This document shows positions 61,878-64,000 of a DNA stretch of 64,000 bases, piece after piece. The notes beneath the pieces are model-generated. The model made no database searches, had not been told where the DNA came from, and was given only the letters and a program-made list of their open reading frames with translations. Position 1 is the first letter of the stretch. Each line of letters starts with the position of its first letter. Made by a program: the position numbers and the translations under genes. The DNA is from Lichenicola sp964249735 (GTDB taxonomy: Bacteria; Pseudomonadota; Alphaproteobacteria; Acetobacterales; Acetobacteraceae), in the NCBI GenBank assembly GCA_964249735.1, contig CAXUDP010000005.1, forward strand, positions 4,104 through 68,103, given 5' to 3'.

Positions 61878-64000
61878 ATGTCGCTTCTCCTGTCGCGCCG
61901 CCTCACGCCGCTCCTGGTCACGCAGACGCTGGGCGCGATCAACGACAACCTGTTCAAGAACGCCCTGGTGGCGCTGATCCTGTTCCGCGCCGGGCAGGGT
62001 GCCGGCTCTGCCGCGGGCGGTGCGGAACTGGTGTCGCTGGCCGGCGGGATCTTCATCCTGCCCTATATCCTGCTGTCGGCCACCGCCGGACAGCTTGCCG
62101 ACCGCTGCGAGAAGTCGCGGTCGATCCTGGTGGTGAAGCTGGCGGAAGCCGTCCTGATGGGCCTGGCTGCCCTCGGCTTCCTGCTGGGCAGCACGCCGCT
62201 GCTGTTCGCGGTGCTGTTCGGCCTCGGCGTCCAGGCCACCTTCCTCGGCCCGCTGAAGAACGCGATCCTGCCCAGCCACCTGCCGGAGGCCGAGCTGCTG
62301 GCCGGGAACGGGTTGATCGAGGCCGGCACCTTTCTCGGCATCCTCGCGGGCACCATCGCCGGAAGCTGGCTGTTCGGCGCCGTGCACGGGCGGCTGATCG
62401 TGTCGCTGGCCGGGGCGGCGGTGGCCCTCGCCGGCATCGCCAGCGCCGCGCTGGTGCCGCGCGCCGCGGCCAGCGCCCCGGAGCTCCCCATCGGCTGGAA
62501 CCCGCTGCGCGACACCGTGCGGCTGGTCGCCGCCGCCCACGACAACCGGACGGTCTGGCTGTGCATCCTGGGCCTGAGCTGGTTCTGGGCGGTGGGCGCG
62601 GTCGTGCTGACCGAGCTGCCGACCCTGGTGCGGGCGCTCGGCGCCGAGCTGCACGTCTTCACCCTGCTGCTCGCCTTCTTCTCGGTCGGCGTCGCCGTCG
62701 GCTCGGTGTCCTGTTCCAGGCTGCTGCGCGGCGAGGTGTCGCCGCGGCTGGTGCCGTTCGCCGCCCTAGGGCTGTCGGTGTTCATCCTCGACTTCGCAGT
62801 CGCGGCGCACCACGCGCAGGGCCTGACCACCACGAGCCTGCTGCTGCACAGCCTGCGCGGCTGGCGCATGCTGCTCGACCTGCTGCTGCTGGCTGCCTGC
62901 GGCGGCGTCTACTCGGTGCCGTTGTTCGCCATCATCCAGGAACGCTCCGAGCCGTCCCGCCTCGCGCGCACGGTCGCGGCCAACAACGTGGTCAACGCCG
63001 GCGCGATGGCGGGGGCCGCCGTTGCCACGGCGCTGCTCGCCGTTCTCGGGCTGACGCCGGTGGCGATCCTCCTCGTCGCGGCGGCGGCCAACGTCCTGGT
63101 GGCGCTGTGGATCGTGCGCATCCTGCCGCAGGACACCATGCGCGCCCTGTTCCGCGGCTACTTCCGCGTCCTGCACGGCGCCGACGTGTCCGGGCTGGAG
63201 AACCTGCCGCCGGCCGGCACGCGCACGGTGTTCGTGGTCAACCACCAGAGCTTCCTGGACGGCTGCTTCGTCGCCGCCTTCCTGCCCGGCACCCCCACCT
63301 TCGCTGTCAACGTCCACATTGCCAGGCGCTGGTGGGCGAGGCTGTTCCTGGCCGCGGTGCGCCACTTCGCGGTGGATCCCGCCAACCCGTTCAGCACCAA
63401 GACCATGGTGCGCGCGGTGCGGGACGGCCACGCCCTGGTGGTGTTCCCCGAGGGCCGGATCACCACCACCGGCGCGCTGATGAAGGTCTACGAGGGCGCC
63501 GGCATGGTGGCCGACAAGGCCGAGGCGGTGGTGGTGCCGGTGCACATCGACGGGCTGCAGTTCACCCGTTTGTCGCGCATGGGCAGCCGCGCGCCGCGGC
63601 GCTGGTTCCCGCGCCTGTCGCTCACGGTGCTGCCGTCGGTGACCCTGGCGGTCGATCCGGAACTGCGCGGCCGTCCGCGCCGACGCGCCGTTGGCACCGT
63701 GCTGCAGGACGTGATGGAACAGGGCGGCTTCGCCACCGCCCGGACCGGCCGCACGCTGTGGAGCGCGCTGCTGGACGCGCAGGACCGCTACCGCGCCGCC
63801 ACGCCGATCGTCGAGGACATCGCGCGCACGCCGCTCAGCTACCGACGCCTGGTGCTGGGCGCCGCGGTGCTGGGGCGGCGGCTGGCGCGGGAAGCGCTGC
63901 CTGGCGAGCATGTCGGTCTGATGCTGCCCAACGCGGTCGGCAGCGTGGTGACCTTCATGGCGCTGCAGGCGCATGGCCGCGTGCCGGCGATGCTGAACTT
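61878..64000 (+). CDS. LplT-Aas fusion: lysophospholipid flippase / acyl-ACP synthetase and acyltransferase (3' truncated)
   Basis: Over 700 residues are present before the window ends. Residues about 1-410 are an MFS-type LplT domain (LVTQTLGAINDNLFKNALVAL, many hydrophobic helices). Then comes a PlsC acyltransferase domain with NHQSFLDG (H456 in the H-x4-D motif) and FPEGRITTTGAL, and the beginning of an AMP-binding acyl-ACP synthetase domain (PLSYRRLVLGAAVLGRRLA, VGLMLPNAVGS). The fusion imports lysophospholipid and re-acylates it. The start is set at ATG 61878, which has AGGA seven bases upstream; an in-frame ATG at 61860 lies only a few bases after the predicted transcript start. Confidence 0.88.
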   Translation, partial: MSLLLSRRLTPLLVTQTLGAINDNLFKNALVALILFRAGQGAGSAAGGAELVSLAGGIFILPYILLSATAGQLADRCEKSRSILVVKLAEAVLMGLAALGFLLGSTPLLFAVLFGLGVQATFLGPLKNAILPSHLPEAELLAGNGLIEAGTFLGILAGTIAGSWLFGAVHGRLIVSLAGAAVALAGIASAALVPRAAASAPELPIGWNPLRDTVRLVAAAHDNRTVWLCILGLSWFWAVGAVVLTELPTLVRALGAELHVFTLLLAFFSVGVAVGSVSCSRLLRGEVSPRLVPFAALGLSVFILDFAVAAHHAQGLTTTSLLLHSLRGWRMLLDLLLLAACGGVYSVPLFAIIQERSEPSRLARTVAANNVVNAGAMAGAAVATALLAVLGLTPVAILLVAAAANVLVALWIVRILPQDTMRALFRGYFRVLHGADVSGLENLPPAGTRTVFVVNHQSFLDGCFVAAFLPGTPTFAVNVHIARRWWARLFLAAVRHFAVDPANPFSTKTMVRAVRDGHALVVFPEGRITTTGALMKVYEGAGMVADKAEAVVVPVHIDGLQFTRLSRMGSRAPRRWFPRLSLTVLPSVTLAVDPELRGRPRRRAVGTVLQDVMEQGGFATARTGRTLWSALLDAQDRYRAATPIVEDIARTPLSYRRLVLGAAVLGRRLAREALPGEHVGLMLPNAVGSVVTFMALQAHGRVPAMLN

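Noticed and set aside
1..64000. CRISPR arrays, tRNA or rRNA genes, insertion sequences
   Set aside because: No spaced direct repeats, cloverleaf-forming sequences or transposase-like proteins were seen on reading both strands by eye; a tRNA or repeat search program would be needed for certainty.

Overview
The window is a high-GC (roughly two-thirds G+C) alphaproteobacterial chromosome segment. The gene order (hfq-hflX, then holB/metG/tatD/MBL hydrolase), the lipid genes and the phage-linked regulators look most like Acetobacteraceae (Rhodospirillales); the genus cannot be fixed from sequence alone.

Layout. 1-3.2 kb: end of hfq, hflX, an inositol-monophosphatase-family gene and convergent mazG. 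3.3-8.1 kb: SpoVR, YeaH/YhbH (DUF444) and PrkA, the conserved stress trio. 8.4-16.3 kb: one tightly overlapping minus-strand operon that mixes cell-wall genes (lytic transglycosylase, RlpA-like lipoprotein, D,D-carboxypeptidase) with tmk, holB, metG, tatD and a metallo-beta-lactamase-fold hydrolase. 16.5-22.6 kb: envelope and lipid genes: AsmA-like, DedA, an ATP-grasp protein, an orphan MCE protein, uppP and an SGNH hydrolase.

22.7-45.5 kb: a contractile-tail phage structural locus, almost all on the minus strand: two putative regulators, terminase small and large subunits, portal, scaffold, capsid, connectors, sheath, tube, frameshifted tail chaperone, tape measure, baseplate, spike and glycine-rich fibre. 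Housekeeping genes flank it on both sides. I see no integrase, replication or lysis genes, so it is either a decayed prophage or a domesticated particle such as a gene transfer agent. Notable points are a degenerate class 3 intein exactly in the terminase Walker A motif, an A AAA AAC slippery site ending the tail chaperone gene, a glycosidase-like (GH99/WbsX) domain fused to a connector-like protein, a perfect 18-bp stem closed by a UUCG loop after the capsid gene, and a control region with a near-consensus promoter, a 19-bp palindrome and a terminator in the leader.

46.1-60.5 kb: a translationally coupled cell-envelope operon: a giant secreted protein with an LprI-like head and many beta-rich repeats, an alpha-2-macroglobulin homologue whose thioester Cys is Gly, penicillin-binding protein 1C and an unknown protein. 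60.5-64 kb: a Met/Pro-rich exported protein broken by an artefactual 100-N gap, an HD-type phosphohydrolase pseudogene, and the start of a fused LplT-Aas lysophospholipid transporter/acyltransferase behind a promoter with two TGAAC-GTTCA palindromes.
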